Assembly (NCBI GenBank): GCA_910589035.1
Contig: CAJUSI010000050.1
Location: 1-8,233 of the forward strand
From: an uncultured Acetatifactor sp.
GTDB taxonomy: Bacteria > Bacillota > Clostridia > Lachnospirales > Lachnospiraceae
Reading direction: 5' to 3'
Length of the DNA stretch: 8,233 nucleotides
Position numbers and translations under genes: made by a program
In this document: positions 1-6,391 of the stretch, one piece after another
Position numbering within the stretch: position 1 is the stretch's first letter
Layout: each line of letters begins with the position of its first letter
The notes under the pieces: model-generated
The model's input: only the letters and a program-made list of their open reading frames with translations
Told to the model about the DNA's origin: nothing
Database searches by the model: none

Positions 1-123
1 GCCTACAGCTTCCTTCAGATTCCACCTCACGATGGACACCCTTGCTGTTCAGCTATACACTTCCTCGTTGCCCAGGCGTGTTCGGGACTTTCACCCGTTA
101 GAGCGCGCCCATGGCGCGCAAAC
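1..123 (-). mobile_element. 5' end of a group IIC (bacterial class C) intron, partial
   Basis: Read on the minus strand, positions 123 to 1 match from memory the beginning of domain I of class C group II introns, such as the Oceanobacillus iheyensis intron. Conserved landmarks appear in order: a GC-rich helix around CATGGG (112-107), GGGTGAAAGTCCC, GGCAACGAGGAAG, CAAGGGTGTCC and GGAATCTGAAGGAAGC. Counting back from CATGGG places the 5' splice boundary at about 123, with intron start GTTTG, a variant of the usual GTGYG. The rest of the ribozyme and any reverse transcriptase/maturase ORF lie beyond the left edge. It sits directly behind the T-tract of a rho-independent terminator on the same strand, the typical target of this class. 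ORFs drawn through this stretch are not genes. The exact boundary is uncertain by one or two bases. Confidence 0.88.
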
Positions 124-124
124 C

Positions 125-153
125 AAAAAAAGGACATTGATCACTCAATGTCC
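125..153 (-). terminator. Rho-independent terminator of the regulator operon
   Basis: On the minus strand, 153-145 (GGACATTGA) pairs perfectly with 140-132 (TCAATGTCC) around a 4-base loop, giving a 9-bp stem. Seven T residues follow at 131-125. The hairpin begins 12 bases after the stop codon of the regulator reading frame that ends at 166, so it terminates the two-gene operon. It also served as the landing site of the group IIC intron that starts two bases beyond the T-run. Confidence 0.93.
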
Positions 154-165
154 CGAAATCAAATA

Positions 166-1351
166 CTACCACATACTCCCGTCGTCCAGAAGTCCACAGG
201 TGACTCCTCCGCGGCCGCCGTTGCGTTTCCGGAAGTCCATATCGATACGGGCTCCGATCTCGGAGATATTCTCCCTTCCGGCTCCTATGCACAGCAGCAG
301 ATACTGGCCGTCGCTGTACTTGGCATAGATATCCCCTCTTCTCAAACAGCTCTTAAAAGTCGCACGCAGCTTCTCCCCCTGGCGTTCACAGTATTGCCGG
401 TCTTTCGCAGAGTATCCGTTTGCGTCCAGGATGGTACACAAAATCAGACCAAAGCCCGAAGTACCCCCCCCTGACCAGCGAACGCTTTAACATCCGAAAG
501 CAGTCCAGGAAACCCGGCAGAGTGCAGGCGTATGCGCCATCCGGCGGCACGGATTCCATCAGGCATTTGCTGATTTCTTCCTCAGATCCTTCCGGCCGGC
601 GCATCCTGTCGCCGATCCTGCGGAACCAGGCCTGCTGCTTTTTTGACAGGAAGCCCCCTGCCTCCTGTACGCGCTGCGCCAGTTTGCGGTATACATTCCC
701 CGCCTCCTTATGCCGTCCCAGTGCGATCAGGCTCTCCACCTGCCATATCTCCCATTCCTCATAGGGATTGAGCCTGGCAGCCCGGGCCGCTTTCTTTTCC
801 ATATTTCCGTAATCGCCCTCGTCCTTCAGATAGCGAAGCAGGTATTTCAGCATCCTGGAATACTGGTTCTGGTAATTCCGGCTTTTCTCTATCACCCATT
901 GCTCATTTGACAGCTGCGGCAGGAATTCTCCCTGGTAGAGCTCGCAGGCCTTTTCGCAGATCTCCGCCTTCCTGTGCCTGTCCTGCTCTCCTTCGAATTC
1001 CAGAGCAGCATTTTCAAAGCACCAGACATCCGATTCCACCTCTATCTGTCCTTCAAAGCGCACCACCCCCGCATTCAGCATCAGATAATCCCCCGACGGC
1101 AGGGGCGATGCTTCCAGGTATCTCCGAAGGCGGAAGATGGTGTTGTTAAGGCTTGCATTGAGGTCCTCCACCTCCTCCTGTCCATAAAGGCTTTCCGCAA
1201 TATCCTCCTTGCTGAATCCCTGTCCCGGCCTGGTCATCAGAATCTGAAACAGCTGTCCGAATTTAGAATTTCTCTGTCTGCCAAAGGTAAGCACCTCATC
1301 CCCGTAACTGGCAGTAAACCCCCCAAACATTTTCACCGACAATTTATTCAC
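166..1351 (-). pseudogene. SARP-like BTAD transcriptional regulator with a degenerate GGDEF-like C-terminus, split by a frameshift in a G8 tract
   Basis: The reading frame starts with GTG at 1351, preceded by GGAGGGG (1369-1363), and stays open to 386. Residues about 1-100 form an OmpR/PhoB-type winged helix, with a recognition-helix stretch near DLNASLNNTIFRLRRYLE (63-80). Residues about 110-230 form the alpha-helical BTAD repeat domain of SARP/AfsR-type activators. At residue 296 the frame runs through eight G residues (471-464) and then encodes unrelated sequence. Removing one G joins it to the frame ending at 166 and gives a 394-residue protein. That tail contains RGDIYAKYSDGQYLLL, which matches RVGDVYTRYSSSQYLIL in the C-terminal domain of the upstream gene, so the frame joining is well supported. 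As written, the product is 321 residues with the last domain lost. The cause may be a true mutation, slippage, phase variation or a sequencing error. It is the second gene of the operon, 50 bases after the GGDEF gene. Target genes are unknown. Confidence 0.85.
464..471 (-). repeat. Homopolymer tract of eight G residues at the frameshift
   Basis: Eight consecutive C residues on the plus strand read as G8 on the coding strand. The tract lies at the junction between the BTAD half and the GGDEF-like tail of the regulator. With seven G residues the two halves are in frame, and with eight they are not. Runs of this kind are prone to slippage. Confidence 0.9.
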
Positions 1352-1401
1352 GGTTACCCCACCCCTCCATAATGCACTTTTCTGAATCCGCAGGTCATGC
1401 C

Positions 1402-2406
1402 CTATGCCATCAGTTCTCCGATCCTAGCAGGCTGAAGTTCATAGCAATGATGAATCAGGATATTGTTTCTCCCGCTGTCGGCAAGGAATTTCTCCTTTAT
1501 ACGGTCCACAATGATATCTGTCTGGCCTTCCGTGGTATCAATGACAAGAATGAGATACTGGCTGCTGGAATATCTGGTATACACATCCCCGACGCGAAGT
1601 GTGGAGCCGATATGCTCCCCCAGCCGCTCCATCAGTACATCCTTCTCATGAGGCAGCAGACTTCCGCCCTGCTCATCCACCACTGTAATCAGGATGACGC
1701 ATGCCTTCTGCCCGCTGCGGATGATTCCCCTCTCCAGGAAACGATAGATGCCTTTAAAGGTATCGTAATCCTGACAATAAGCACCCGGCTTTCTGATCTG
1801 CTCCATGAGCTCCTTCCGAACCCGTTTTACATCCCTTATGTATTGATCCTTTCTCTTCTCCCGTCTCTCCTCTGACAGAGATTCTGCCCTCCGCTCCTCC
1901 AGCTGCGCATCTGCTCTTCTGAAGAGGCTCCGGCAGGTGTCCCCTGTCTGAGATGCGGCATATACTGCCGTCACGGTAAACAGAATCCTGTCTTTATCCT
2001 TTCCTCTGCCGGTACGAAAACGATTTTCAATTCTCCTGCAGATTTCCTGTGCCTGTTCCTCCGTCCTGCATCCCGGCATATAGATAAGGAATTCATCGCC
2101 GCTGCGCCTGCCGTAGATATCATCCGGATGTGTCATGTACAGGAGAATCTGCGCAGCCTTCTGCAGGCATTCATCCCCGGCTAAATGCCCGTGCTGGTCA
2201 TTGATCCGTCTCAGGTTATCAATATCACATAAAAAAAGCGTCCCTTCCTGCCCGGCATTCAGCATGGCTGCGATCCGCGTCTCGGCAGTGCTTTTCTTCA
2301 GGATTCCCGTCAGGCTGTCCAGCTCCTCTGACCTTGACTGCTTCTCCCTTAATCCGCCTGATTGTCCGTTTGCTTTTAATGTCCCATTCAATTTGCCCCA
2401 CCCCAT
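1402..2406 (-). CDS. Diguanylate cyclase-like protein with an SGDEF domain and a second degenerate GGDEF-like domain
   Basis: This 334-residue protein is probably cytoplasmic, with no membrane segment. Domain 1 (about 27-170) has the classic GGDEF landmarks: DSLTG (30-34), the metal-binding stretch FLCDIDNLRRIND (58-70) and the signature RSGDEF (101-106), where the first G is replaced by S. SGDEF is a tolerated variant in some active cyclases. The RxxD inhibitory site reads HPDD, so classical product inhibition is unlikely. A charged, probably helical linker (about 165-205) leads to domain 2 (about 210-334). There the signature has decayed to RYSSSQY (278-284), which cannot be catalytic. The ATG at 2406 has a poor Shine-Dalgarno. 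An in-frame TTG at 2391 is preceded by GGGGTGGGG and may be the true start. It is the first gene of the operon. Known family chemistry is c-di-GMP synthesis from two GTP; activity here is inferred. Confidence 0.87.
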   Translation of the reverse strand: MGWGKLNGTLKANGQSGGLREKQSRSEELDSLTGILKKSTAETRIAAMLNAGQEGTLFLCDIDNLRRINDQHGHLAGDECLQKAAQILLYMTHPDDIYGRRSGDEFLIYMPGCRTEEQAQEICRRIENRFRTGRGKDKDRILFTVTAVYAASQTGDTCRSLFRRADAQLEERRAESLSEERREKRKDQYIRDVKRVRKELMEQIRKPGAYCQDYDTFKGIYRFLERGIIRSGQKACVILITVVDEQGGSLLPHEKDVLMERLGEHIGSTLRVGDVYTRYSSSQYLILVIDTTEGQTDIIVDRIKEKFLADSGRNNILIHHCYELQPARIGELMA

Positions 2407-2485
2407 TGTTCAAATTCGGTAAAACTATGTATACAATAGCATCCAAAACAGGATTCTATAGCCAGAATTGTTTAATTAATGTTCA

Positions 2486-2514
2486 ATTATACCATCTATC
2501 CTATTATTATACAA
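2486..2514 (-). promoter_or_regulatory. Sigma-A-type promoter of the GGDEF-BTAD operon
   Basis: On the minus strand a perfect -10 box TATAAT (2491-2486) lies 17 bases downstream of a -35 box TTGTAT (2514-2509, 4 of 6 consensus matches). Transcription would begin near 2479 and give a leader of about 73 bases before the ATG at 2406. A second TATAAT overlaps the -35 region (2511-2506) but lacks a -35 partner at the right distance. Confidence 0.7.
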
Positions 2515-2614
2515 TCATTTTTCCCTTCTTCTGTCCTTTCCCAATACGATGCCCGATACGATATTCTGCAGCAGTCCGGACAGCCCCTGCCGCCCGGTCA
2601 ACATTTCATTTCCG

Positions 2615-3292
2615 CTACAGGAAATCCACCGACATGACCTTATCCGATTTCATGAGAATATCGTACACCAGAGTACGTCCTGCCGTCTTTTTCAGATAGA
2701 GCACCATATGTACGGACACGCCCACACCCGCGGCCCTGGATTCCCCCATATCCATGGAGTCTATGACCACGCCGGCGTCCCTCAGTTCCTTTACCACCGG
2801 GTGCAGATCGCGGCTTTCCTCCAGATCGATGAACACATTGCAGTAATGGGAATGTCTGGCGGCAAAATGTTCCACACGGGGAAGAATGTGCAGGGAGAGG
2901 AGCATCATCACCGTAACCAGCACGCCGCCCTCCACAAAGCCGATTCCCACAGCCAGGCCCACACATGCGCTGGCCCAGAGGGTAGCGGCCGTGGTCAGAC
3001 CCCGGACCCGGTGCCTGGATACAATGATGGTTCCCACGCCGATGAAGCCCACACCGCTGATCACCTGCGCCGCCATACGATTCATATTGGCAAGCCCCGG
3101 GAAATGGATCTGTATATACTGCTCTGTCAGCATGACAAGCGTGGCCCCCAGGCAGACTACTGTAATAGTCTTAGTACCTGCCCCGCGATGCTTCATTCCC
3201 CGGTCAAGACCGATAACGCCGCCCAGGATCATTGACACCGCCACCCTGATGCATAAATTCTGTATATTCCACTCTGCAAAATTTCCGATCAT
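2615..3292 (-). CDS. MgtC/SapB family membrane protein
   Basis: The product is 225 residues, the usual size for the family. The N-terminal membrane domain shows the family pattern: a first helix ending IGLDRG (27-32), a second near 42-60, then RMAAQVISGVGFIGVGTII (72-90) and RGLTTAATLWASACVGLAVG (97-116), with a fifth helix after it. The C-terminal 80 or so residues form the soluble ACT-like domain common in longer MgtC proteins. The conserved ER of many members is DR here. The start chosen is ATG at 3292, with AGGAGG 12 bases upstream. The frame is open further upstream but runs into the preceding gene's end and has no homology there. MgtC proteins are linked to growth at low magnesium and, in pathogens, to survival in host cells. 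The biochemical activity is not settled, and no magnesium transport function should be assumed. It lies between the carboxypeptidase and the regulator operon. Confidence 0.9.
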   Translation of the reverse strand: MIGNFAEWNIQNLCIRVAVSMILGGVIGLDRGMKHRGAGTKTITVVCLGATLVMLTEQYIQIHFPGLANMNRMAAQVISGVGFIGVGTIIVSRHRVRGLTTAATLWASACVGLAVGIGFVEGGVLVTVMMLLSLHILPRVEHFAARHSHYCNVFIDLEESRDLHPVVKELRDAGVVIDSMDMGESRAAGVGVSVHMVLYLKKTAGRTLVYDILMKSDKVMSVDFL

Positions 3293-3367
3293 CCTATGAG
3301 TTTTCCTCCTGTCTCTTATCTGCGAATCCGGAATGCTTTTATCTGTGCATGCTGCAAGTCCATTGAA

Positions 3368-3395
3368 GTTATAATTGGCTATTGTACCATACCAA
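3368..3395 (-). promoter_or_regulatory. Candidate promoter for the MgtC-family gene
   Basis: On the minus strand TTGGTA (3395-3390) and TATAAC (3373-3368) are separated by 16 bases, with 4 of 6 and 5 of 6 matches to the sigma-A consensus. The -35 box overlaps the last codons of the carboxypeptidase gene. Transcription would start near 3361 and give a leader of roughly 70 bases. No terminator separates the two genes, so read-through is also possible. Confidence 0.45.
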
Positions 3396-4920
3396 TCCCG
3401 GCAGTCTGCAGGATCCATTCCACCGCCACCTCCGCGTGTACGGGCAGGTTTTCCGGATCTTTTTCCGGCGTCCGGGTTTCCTCCTGCTCCTCTTCCGCTC
3501 CCGTATAAAAGGTATCCAGGGCGTACCGGGCCAGCAATTCCGAGATGCGTCCCCTTTCTATGGAGTTCTCCGCCCCCAGGACAATCACAATCAGGTCATG
3601 CTTCCTGTCCCCGTCGTCCGCCGTCAGGGATGTGACCAGGCAGGAGCCTGCCTTGTTGGTGCTTCCGGTTTTCAGGCCCGTAGCCTCGGGCAGGTTCCGC
3701 AGAAGCGGGTTGATATTATATATCTCAAGCTCAAGGGACGGCAGGACGGCAGATCGAAGGGAAGTGATCTCCTTCACCTGAGGATAGACCTTCAAAAGGC
3801 CGGACACCATCTGAAACAGCTCCTCCGCGCTCATGTGGTTCTGGCGGTCGGGAGGAAAGGCGGATTCCGTGTAGGAGGGCAGGCCGTGGCTGTTGACGAA
3901 AACGGAATCGCTCAATCCCAGCTCTGCCGCCTTCCGGTTCATCATCCGGACAAAGTTCTCCTCCGAGCCGGCAATGGTCTCTGCCAGACACAGCGCGCAT
4001 TCATTGCTGGAGGGCAGAAGGGCTCCCAACAGAAGCTCCTGCACGGTGATTTCCTGTCCGGCCTCCAGACGGATCACTCCGTCATACGAGGAGGACAGCA
4101 AATGAACCGCATCCGAGACAACCACCTGCTGGTCAAGGGTAATCTGTCCCGCATAGACCCTGTCCATGGTCAAAAAGTAAGTCATCAGCTTGGTGATGCT
4201 GGCTATGGGATGCGGTATATCTGCCCGGTATTGGTAATAGATTTCCCCGGTGGATGCATCCCCCACCAGCACCGTATCCACTCTGTCAAAATATCCCTCC
4301 TCTTCCAGCGCGGCAGGGCTGATCCGGAAGGGCTTCTCTGTCTGAATCTGCAGAGTACCCGCCGCAGGAACCGTAATGTCCAGATCCAGGATCATGGCCA
4401 GATCCGCCGCCATCATGAAGCAGTCATAATAACCGGAGGGCATTTTCATAATCATGGTATAGTAGAATACCTTCCGCCCGTTTACCTGAAATTCATTCCG
4501 CCCCAGGGATGCGCCGGGGTTCCCGCTGTCTTCCCAGGGGATGTTCTCCCCTCCCACGGGGGTATAGGCTTTCCCCGGATTCAGGGAGACGGCATTCTTT
4601 GTGACATCCAGGGCAAAGGCCTTCTCCGTATCACTGAGCACCATGGCCATATCCCTAAGCGAAAAGTATGTATTATAATCATAGTCATAATCCAGAGTTT
4701 TCACCGTGTATGCGGTTCCCCCATCCGCCCGTACCAGGCAGGTCCGGGGAATCTCGAAATCTGCCTCCGCCCTGATGGGCAGGATGCACAGGGCCAGAAC
4801 CAGGGCCGGCAGGAGACAGGCTGCCTTTTGCAGGACCGGTTTTATCGATTTTCTTATGACGGAACTTTTTTTGCCGCAATTTCTTTTTGTAGAGCCTCTG
4901 TTCTGGGAGATTTTTTTCAT
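3379..4920 (-). CDS. Secreted D-alanyl-D-alanine carboxypeptidase (peptidase S11, low-molecular-weight PBP) with N-terminal stalk-like region
   Basis: This 513-residue penicillin-binding protein trims the terminal D-Ala of peptidoglycan stem peptides outside the membrane. All three catalytic motifs are present: SITK (241-244, nucleophile S241), SSN (304-306) and KTG (417-419). A signal peptide with a long basic N-region and hydrophobic core (about 30-53) probably ends at an AEA site. Residues about 55-195 precede the catalytic domain. They resemble the copper-amine-oxidase-N-like or stalk domains of clostridial surface proteins and may contain two copies (YFSLRDMAMVL near 85-95 and YDCFMMAADLAMIL near 165-178). 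The usual PBP5-type C-terminal beta domain is not evident. The tail after about 475 is acidic and proline-containing, ending in a short amphipathic stretch. ATG at 4920 was chosen because AAAGGA lies just upstream; GTG at 4935 in the same frame has no good ribosome site. A DacF-like role in sporulation or vegetative growth cannot be told apart. Confidence 0.92.
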   Translation of the reverse strand: MKKISQNRGSTKRNCGKKSSVIRKSIKPVLQKAACLLPALVLALCILPIRAEADFEIPRTCLVRADGGTAYTVKTLDYDYDYNTYFSLRDMAMVLSDTEKAFALDVTKNAVSLNPGKAYTPVGGENIPWEDSGNPGASLGRNEFQVNGRKVFYYTMIMKMPSGYYDCFMMAADLAMILDLDITVPAAGTLQIQTEKPFRISPAALEEEGYFDRVDTVLVGDASTGEIYYQYRADIPHPIASITKLMTYFLTMDRVYAGQITLDQQVVVSDAVHLLSSSYDGVIRLEAGQEITVQELLLGALLPSSNECALCLAETIAGSEENFVRMMNRKAAELGLSDSVFVNSHGLPSYTESAFPPDRQNHMSAEELFQMVSGLLKVYPQVKEITSLRSAVLPSLELEIYNINPLLRNLPEATGLKTGSTNKAGSCLVTSLTADDGDRKHDLIVIVLGAENSIERGRISELLARYALDTFYTGAEEEQEETRTPEKDPENLPVHAEVAVEWILQTAGIGMVQ

Positions 4921-4949
4921 CCTGTTTCCTTTCACTGATGGTCTTATGG

Positions 4950-4973
4950 CCCCGGAGTACGGGGTTTTGTTTT
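4950..4973 (+). terminator. Terminator-like hairpin on the plus strand in the carboxypeptidase leader
   Basis: CCCCG (4950-4954) and CGGGG (4960-4964) form a 5-bp GC stem with a 5-base loop, followed by TTTTGTTTT (4965-4973) on the plus strand. No plus-strand gene leads into it. It may instead act as a leader hairpin for the minus-strand gene or block antisense transcription. The stem is short. Confidence 0.3.
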
Positions 4974-5030
4974 CTTATCCGCTGTTTTACTGATTCCACG
5001 TCTGTCTGACACCGGATTTTCTTATAAGGT

Positions 5031-5050
5031 AAAAATGTCCTCGGACTTTT
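5031..5050. terminator. Weak bidirectional hairpin between the anchored protein and the carboxypeptidase
   Basis: AAAAATGTCC (5031-5040) is followed directly by TCGGACTTTT (5041-5050). This allows a GTC/GAC stem with a CTCG loop, extended by A-T pairs, and T-rich sequence on either strand. It lies 33 bases after the stop of the gene ending at 5083. The stem is marginal, so termination is probably partial at best. Confidence 0.25.
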
Positions 5051-5082
5051 CCTTGTGAAATGAGGATCTGTCAGGAAAAATG

Positions 5083-5817
5083 CTACGGATTTCCATGGCG
5101 TTTTAAAGTATAGGCCAGGGGGTAACGATCCAGAAGAAGGCCGGCAGAGTCGGAATCCGGATCCCGCGACAGGACCAGTCCGGTTCCCGTAAGAATATAG
5201 CGCTCCGTCTTTTCCGCCACGGGCAGTTCATCCTCATACTGCCTGGTCAGCACGCCCTCCACGGCTTCATAGGTACCGCTGCCGTCATACCCGGCCTGCA
5301 GCTCTTCCAGAGAAGGAAGCAGCGCCGGCACGCAGTTCATCAGATAGGAGACCGTGGGCATTCCGAAGGTTTCCGCCACAAGCGCTTCCATGGCCTCCTG
5401 ATCCATGCTGCCCGTATAGCCCGCCATGCGGAGTCTCTCGGCCGCAAGATCCCGGAACGCCGCGGCAAACCCCTCATAGGCCGCCTGATTGCAGGCTTCG
5501 TAGCTCTCCGGCGACACCCTGCACCGGAAGGTTCCCTGAGTATCGGCGGTCTGTTCCATCTTAAGCTCCACCTGAATCTCCAGATCCTGCATATAAGCCT
5601 CCATATCCTGCCAGGAGGGGGAGACGGCCTCTATGTCCTGCAGCCAGGCAAGCGCCGCTGACGTGGCATGTCCTGACATGTCCACCCTGGCGGTCCACTG
5701 GCCGGACAGATTGTCATAATGGGGCGCAAAGTAATGCAGATACGCCAAATAGGCCGTGGACGCGCTCAAGGACAGAAGCAGCAGAATGATGACCGTGTAT
5801 TTTATGACTTTTTTCAT
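5083..5817 (-). CDS. Membrane-anchored extracellular protein of unknown function
   Basis: I do not recognise this 244-residue protein. Residues 1-6 are basic (MKKVIK). A single strongly hydrophobic segment (about 7-29) follows and should act as an uncleaved signal anchor, with the remaining 215 residues outside the cell. There is no lipobox cysteine. The exported part is acidic, rich in alanine and glutamate, and mostly predicted helical, with only two cysteines (in SYEACNQ and MNCVP). No catalytic motif stands out. The ATG at 5817 has GAGGGAG a good distance upstream. The neighbour downstream is the cell-wall carboxypeptidase, 162 bases away on the same strand, which hints at a surface or envelope role without proving it. 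The coding potential is convincing: the frame is open throughout, the signal anchor makes sense, and the ribosome site is clear. Confidence 0.78.
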   Translation of the reverse strand: MKKVIKYTVIILLLLSLSASTAYLAYLHYFAPHYDNLSGQWTARVDMSGHATSAALAWLQDIEAVSPSWQDMEAYMQDLEIQVELKMEQTADTQGTFRCRVSPESYEACNQAAYEGFAAAFRDLAAERLRMAGYTGSMDQEAMEALVAETFGMPTVSYLMNCVPALLPSLEELQAGYDGSGTYEAVEGVLTRQYEDELPVAEKTERYILTGTGLVLSRDPDSDSAGLLLDRYPLAYTLKRHGNP

Positions 5818-5898
5818 AGGGCTTCTCCCTCTGCCCGCGGCGACGGGCGTTCCCTCCCGGGAAGAATAACCGCAGAAAGCCGATTTCCCTGCAACCTG

Positions 5899-5907
5899 AT
5901 TTTACCA
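5899..5907 (-). promoter_or_regulatory. Candidate extended -10 promoter for the membrane-anchored protein gene
   Basis: On the minus strand TGGTAAAAT (5907-5899) fits an extended -10 element (TGn plus TAAAAT). The -35 region is weak: only T-rich sequence lies at the right distance, and a TTGACG at 5952-5947 is too far upstream. The leader would be about 75 bases. Confidence 0.35.
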
Positions 5908-5966
5908 CAAAACCGGAGAAAATAAAATCATTTATACGGCCTTTTTCGTCAAATGGATACTCCTGC

Positions 5967-5992
5967 AAAAAAGCGGCGGGATCTCTCCCGCC
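5967..5992 (-). terminator. Rho-independent terminator after the remnant region
   Basis: On the minus strand GGCGGGA (5992-5986) pairs perfectly with TCCCGCC (5981-5975) around a GAGA loop, followed by GC and six T residues (5972-5967). It starts six bases after the stop codon of the small ORF ending at 5998. It separates the damaged region on the right from the gene at 5083-5817. Confidence 0.9.
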
Positions 5993-5997
5993 ATTTG

Positions 5998-6186
5998 CTA
6001 AATAGAAAACTTTTTCACCTCATCCTGCGTAAGTTCGGCCAGCTTCTTTCCGCATCTTTTCGCATATCTTGATAATTCAAGTAAATTCACATGGCAGGAC
6101 AGCGCATATACCTCCAATAAACTTTTTGCCTGTTTAGATCCGAAGGTTACCCTGGAATGCTGGTGGCAACGCAGAGACCGCCCCAT
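5998..6186 (-). CDS. Small ORF or C-terminal gene remnant, unknown function
   Basis: This frame encodes 62 residues ending KKLAELTQDEVKKFSI, directly before a strong terminator, which suggests that its 3' end is that of a real transcript. The last 45 or so residues look like a basic helical protein. The first dozen (including cysteine and histidine residues) overlap the S8 peptidase remnant in another frame and look like chance coding. The ATG at 6186 has no convincing ribosome site, only AAAGAG. I think it is more likely the tail of a lost larger gene than an intact small gene, but I do not recognise the family. Confidence 0.4.
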   Translation of the reverse strand: MGRSLRCHQHSRVTFGSKQAKSLLEVYALSCHVNLLELSRYAKRCGKKLAELTQDEVKKFSI

Positions 6187-6320
6187 CCGACTCTTTCATT
6201 GGGATATGCATTCTCCCCCCGAAGTGCCCTGGCTCCGGCCCGCAGGTAGGCTTTCACCTTCTCGCCGTACAGGAACGGGTCGTTCCCGCGCACAATCCCC
6301 GTTCCTGTCAAGCAGATGTT
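6147..6320 (-). pseudogene. C-terminal remnant of an S8 (subtilisin-like) peptidase
   Basis: A minus-strand frame of 58 codons runs from just after a stop at 6323-6321 to TAA at 6149-6147. It reads GIVRGNDPFLYGEKVKAYL, then YPNERVGWGGLCV. This is the characteristic end of the clostridial S8 peptidases found in Lachnospiraceae: the last helices after the catalytic serine, then a YPN..GWG(A/G)LC tail. No start codon with a ribosome site is present, and the protease domain with Asp, His and Ser is missing. The upstream sequence is AT-rich and unrelated, starting with a 14-base palindrome, so the gene was cut off at about 6320. The match is from memory of the family, not from a search. Confidence 0.65.
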
Positions 6321-6334
6321 TTAAAATATTTTAA
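6321..6334. repeat. AT-only perfect palindrome at the peptidase breakpoint
   Basis: TTAAAATATTTTAA is a perfect 14-base palindrome. It lies exactly where homology to the S8 peptidase stops, and AT-rich sequence (ACTTTTTTCACTGC) continues to its right. It marks the junction between the peptidase remnant and the recombinase-side sequence. Confidence 0.55.
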
Positions 6335-6391
6335 CTTTTTTCACTGCTTTTTAACGAAAACCCGTGGGGAACCGTTACATTGTTGCTGCTT

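Noticed and set aside
32..474. Short plus- and minus-strand frames across the intron end and the regulator tail
   Set aside because: The first 123 bases match ribozyme sequence and not coding sequence. The others are shadows of the frameshifted regulator.
1372..1875. A 167-codon plus-strand frame opposite the GGDEF gene
   Set aside because: It has no ribosome site or domain, and the minus strand encodes the recognised GGDEF protein over the same bases.
2540..2575. Two near-identical copies of CCCRATACGAT after the MgtC-family gene, examined as a terminator or small repeat array
   Set aside because: There are only two direct copies, with no stem and no T-run, so neither a terminator nor a meaningful array is supported.
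2549..3299. Plus-strand open frames of up to 228 codons opposite the MgtC-family gene
   Set aside because: They are histidine- and proline-rich shadow translations without ribosome sites. The opposite strand encodes a clear MgtC/SapB protein.
3382..4938. A 518-codon open frame on the plus strand lying exactly opposite the carboxypeptidase gene
   Set aside because: The minus-strand frame has a signal peptide and all three S11 catalytic motifs. The antisense frame has no ribosome site or recognisable domain, and its openness follows from the codon usage of the real gene.
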